Shown here in pieces: positions 5,744-7,119 of a DNA stretch of 7,119 bases; position 1 is the first letter of the stretch, and each line of letters starts with the position of its first letter. Location of the stretch: NCBI GenBank assembly GCA_947631885.1, contig CANRMZ010000063.1, positions 1-7,119 on the forward strand. The letters are read 5' to 3'. The translations under genes and the position numbers were made by a program. The notes beneath the pieces are model-generated. The model did no database searches and was not told where the DNA came from. It worked only from the letters and a program-made list of their open reading frames with translations. This DNA is from an uncultured Bacilli bacterium (GTDB lineage: Bacteria; Bacillota_I; Bacilli_A; RF39; UBA660).

Positions 5744-5781
5744 TAATTAACTTTAAAAAAGATAAAACTGAGGTTGATTAA

Positions 5782-5816
5782 CAAATGATTGACTTTTTCA
5801 TTTTTATTATCATTTG
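5782..5816. repeat. 8-bp inverted repeat upstream of pflB
   Basis: CAAATGAT (5782-5789) and ATCATTTG (5809-5816) are perfect inverted copies with 19 nt between them, located about 40-75 bp upstream of the pflB -10 box and just after the terminator of the preceding gene. The position is suitable for a regulator binding site, but the arms match no operator I can name with confidence. Confidence 0.3.
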
Positions 5817-5822
5817 ATTTCA

Positions 5823-5860
5823 AAAAAAACAAGATTTTGTATTTAAAATCTTGTTTTTTT
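5823..5860 (-). terminator. Symmetrical terminator after the surface-protein gene
   Basis: A perfect 16-bp stem (5823-5838 with 5845-5860, 6-nt loop) includes CAAGATTTT/AAAATCTTG flanked by seven A and seven T. It therefore has a T-tract on both strands and could stop transcription either way. It lies 40 nt after the stop of the gene ending at 5901 and insulates the pfl promoter from read-through. Confidence 0.9.
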
Positions 5861-5900
5861 GTCTGTTTACATTAAAAGTATATTAAATACTATAAGCTTT

Positions 5901-7119
5901 TCAAAATTCAATTCGATAAGGTTTGGAAACTGAGCCATCAGCTGCACTCTCCTTAATATTTACATTAGACTTGAGATAAAGGACTGGGCGCACACCAAAT
6001 GAATAGTTGAAGGTATATTCGAAGTGCCCAAGTCCAGAGTTACTGACATAAAATGCGCTGTCGCCACGGCCCGAAATACGCGAAATAGTCCATTCTTTAA
6101 CGCCATTAAATAACCAATTATTTTCTCTATTATTATTGCCTGTATTATCATAATTATATAAGGTGCTTGTCCAACTAACTTTTATTGAGGAAAAACCATA
6201 ATCATGAAGATACATAAGACCAATCTTAGCATCTACTGTTGTTCCTGCACCTGTCGAACCACCATTTGTCATTTCACCCTTATATATAGCATTAGGCGTG
6301 TCTTTGTGTGAACTCCATCCGCCTACATTCCATTTAACTGTTTCTATTTTATTTTGCCATTTTTGTTTATTTGTTTCGTTTTCTCCATATAGAAATTTTA
6401 AATATCCTGAAGCATCATCATTTAACGCATTATATAAACTGCTGCTATTCCATGTATTATTTGAACCATTGCTCCAGTAGAATCCAGGAACACTTGTCGC
6501 AGATCCTTCTATTCTTTTAAGACTAGTATAATCTCCGACAGGAGCTGTTGTGTAAGATTTTGAGCCAAGTTCAGCTGCGGTAATATACTCCGCCTTTATT
6601 ATTTTTATTAATACTTTTTGCTTATTATTTGATGTAGTTGCCGGCACTAATCCTATTATTCGGTATTTATTTGTTAGAGGACAAGTAGCACTTGAACCAC
6701 CATTATACCCTTCACTACCAGCACCAAAGCATATATAATTATTTGGCTGATTTCCAGCATATCTATAGCCATTATCATTTGCTCCATTTGCAAGTGAAGA
6801 ATTATGTAGATAAAGATATCCTTTTCCTGAAACCACTTCATTTCCATTTTTTATTAAATCTTTAATTAAACTGCCTAAAGTACCTAGATTATTTGAATTC
6901 AAATAAAAATACAAAATGCATTTATTGTTTTTTCCATTAATATTTAATGATATAGAATGCATATTATTATCCCAACTCAATTCACTTGGATTTTTCTGAC
7001 CATTACACTCACTTTTTTCAACATCTAATTCATAATCTTGATATTCCTCACTTAACCAGTCTTCACTACTTCCTGTAACTTCACCATCATCGGTTTCAAA
7101 AATAAACGATATATTTCTA
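5901..7119 (-). CDS. Cys/Asn-rich surface-type protein of unknown function, 5' end outside the window
   Basis: The frame is open to the window edge, giving 405 residues without the natural N-terminus, so a signal peptide or anchor cannot be judged. It begins with an acidic stretch (residues 8-37). A module SECNG...ELSWD...LNINGKNNKCILYFYLN follows, with Cys38 and Cys67. Next is YRYAGNQPNNYICFGAGS...TCPLTNKYRIIGL, with Cys130 and Cys146; the two cysteine pairs may form disulfides outside the cell. The C-terminal part is rich in Trp, Asn, Ser and Tyr, has WNVGGW and IGLMYLHDYG, and ends in FGVRPVLYLKSNVNIKES...PYRIEF. From memory, these YRYAG..PNNYICFG and GVRPVLYLKS signatures recur in large secreted or surface proteins of gut Mollicutes and Firmicutes with no known function. 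An internal TTG (6980) could be read as a start, but the preceding 46 codons fit the same domain. The stop is TGA. Confidence 0.8.
   Translation of the reverse strand, partial: RNISFIFETDDGEVTGSSEDWLSEEYQDYELDVEKSECNGQKNPSELSWDNNMHSISLNINGKNNKCILYFYLNSNNLGTLGSLIKDLIKNGNEVVSGKGYLYLHNSSLANGANDNGYRYAGNQPNNYICFGAGSEGYNGGSSATCPLTNKYRIIGLVPATTSNNKQKVLIKIIKAEYITAAELGSKSYTTAPVGDYTSLKRIEGSATSVPGFYWSNGSNNTWNSSSLYNALNDDASGYLKFLYGENETNKQKWQNKIETVKWNVGGWSSHKDTPNAIYKGEMTNGGSTGAGTTVDAKIGLMYLHDYGFSSIKVSWTSTLYNYDNTGNNNRENNWLFNGVKEWTISRISGRGDSAFYVSNSGLGHFEYTFNYSFGVRPVLYLKSNVNIKESAADGSVSKPYRIEF

Noticed and set aside
5773..5785. Rex or FNR-like site (TTGATTAACAA) before pflB
   Set aside because: Only a half-site resemblance; arm spacing does not fit the Clostridial Rex palindrome or TTGAT-N4-ATCAA.
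5901..5903. TGA read as Trp (Mycoplasma code)
   Set aside because: The protein ends naturally at PYRIEF before TGA, tryptophan is TGG in pflB and elsewhere, and no conserved frame contains TGA.
5960..6151. Minus-strand frame inside the surface-protein gene
   Set aside because: It is a shifted frame of a gene whose domain pattern is clear in the main frame.
1..7119. tRNA, rRNA, CRISPR array, insertion sequence or prophage genes
   Set aside because: No cloverleaf, no regularly spaced repeats, no transposase or integrase frame, and all intergenic gaps are short and accounted for by promoters, leaders and terminators.

Overview
This AT-rich window looks like a low-GC Firmicute or Mollicutes-like bacterium of the Bacilli, probably a fermenting gut anaerobe. 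The lineage is inferred from protein style and gene order, not from a database match. Supporting signs are the infC-rpmI-rplT operon with a Bacillus-type attenuated leader, a RecA closest in wording to Bacilli, a pyruvate formate-lyase operon, and a Cys/Asn/Tyr-rich exported-looking protein of a type I recall from gut Mollicutes/Firmicutes. TGA, TAA and TAG all serve as stops and tryptophan is TGG, so the code is standard, not the Mycoplasma code. All supported genes lie on the minus strand, so the biological order runs from high to low coordinates.

Region by region, in transcription order. 7119-5901 is the C-terminal part of a surface-type protein cut by the window edge; it ends in a strong symmetrical terminator (5823-5860). 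5708-2761 is pflB-pflA, pyruvate formate-lyase and its activating enzyme, with overlapping stop and start codons. It has its own promoter and a terminator whose stem begins inside the last codons of pflA. 2645-1596 is recA with a good promoter and a possible LexA box, but codon 222 is an in-frame TAG beside an unusual Val. The frame is otherwise open and conserved on both sides. 1589-75 is the translation operon: promoter, about 135-nt leader with mutually exclusive hairpins (L20-type attenuator) and a possible 8-residue leader ORF, then infC, rpmI and rplT, closed by a terminator with a 20-T tract.

How the genes work together: IF3, L35 and L20 form the classic autoregulated operon. IF3 appears to start at AUA, as expected for a gene that controls its own start selection, and L20 is expected to act on the leader. 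L20 carries an unusual Lys/Ala/Glu-rich tail ending in a Rho_N/SAP-like helical module. PflB and PflA give anaerobic conversion of pyruvate to formate and acetyl-CoA.

The points most worth checking are the recA amber codon, the L20 tail fusion, the leader ORF lying on one arm of the attenuator, and the AUA start of infC. I see no mobile element, CRISPR array, tRNA or rRNA, and no gene-free stretch longer than about 180 bases.
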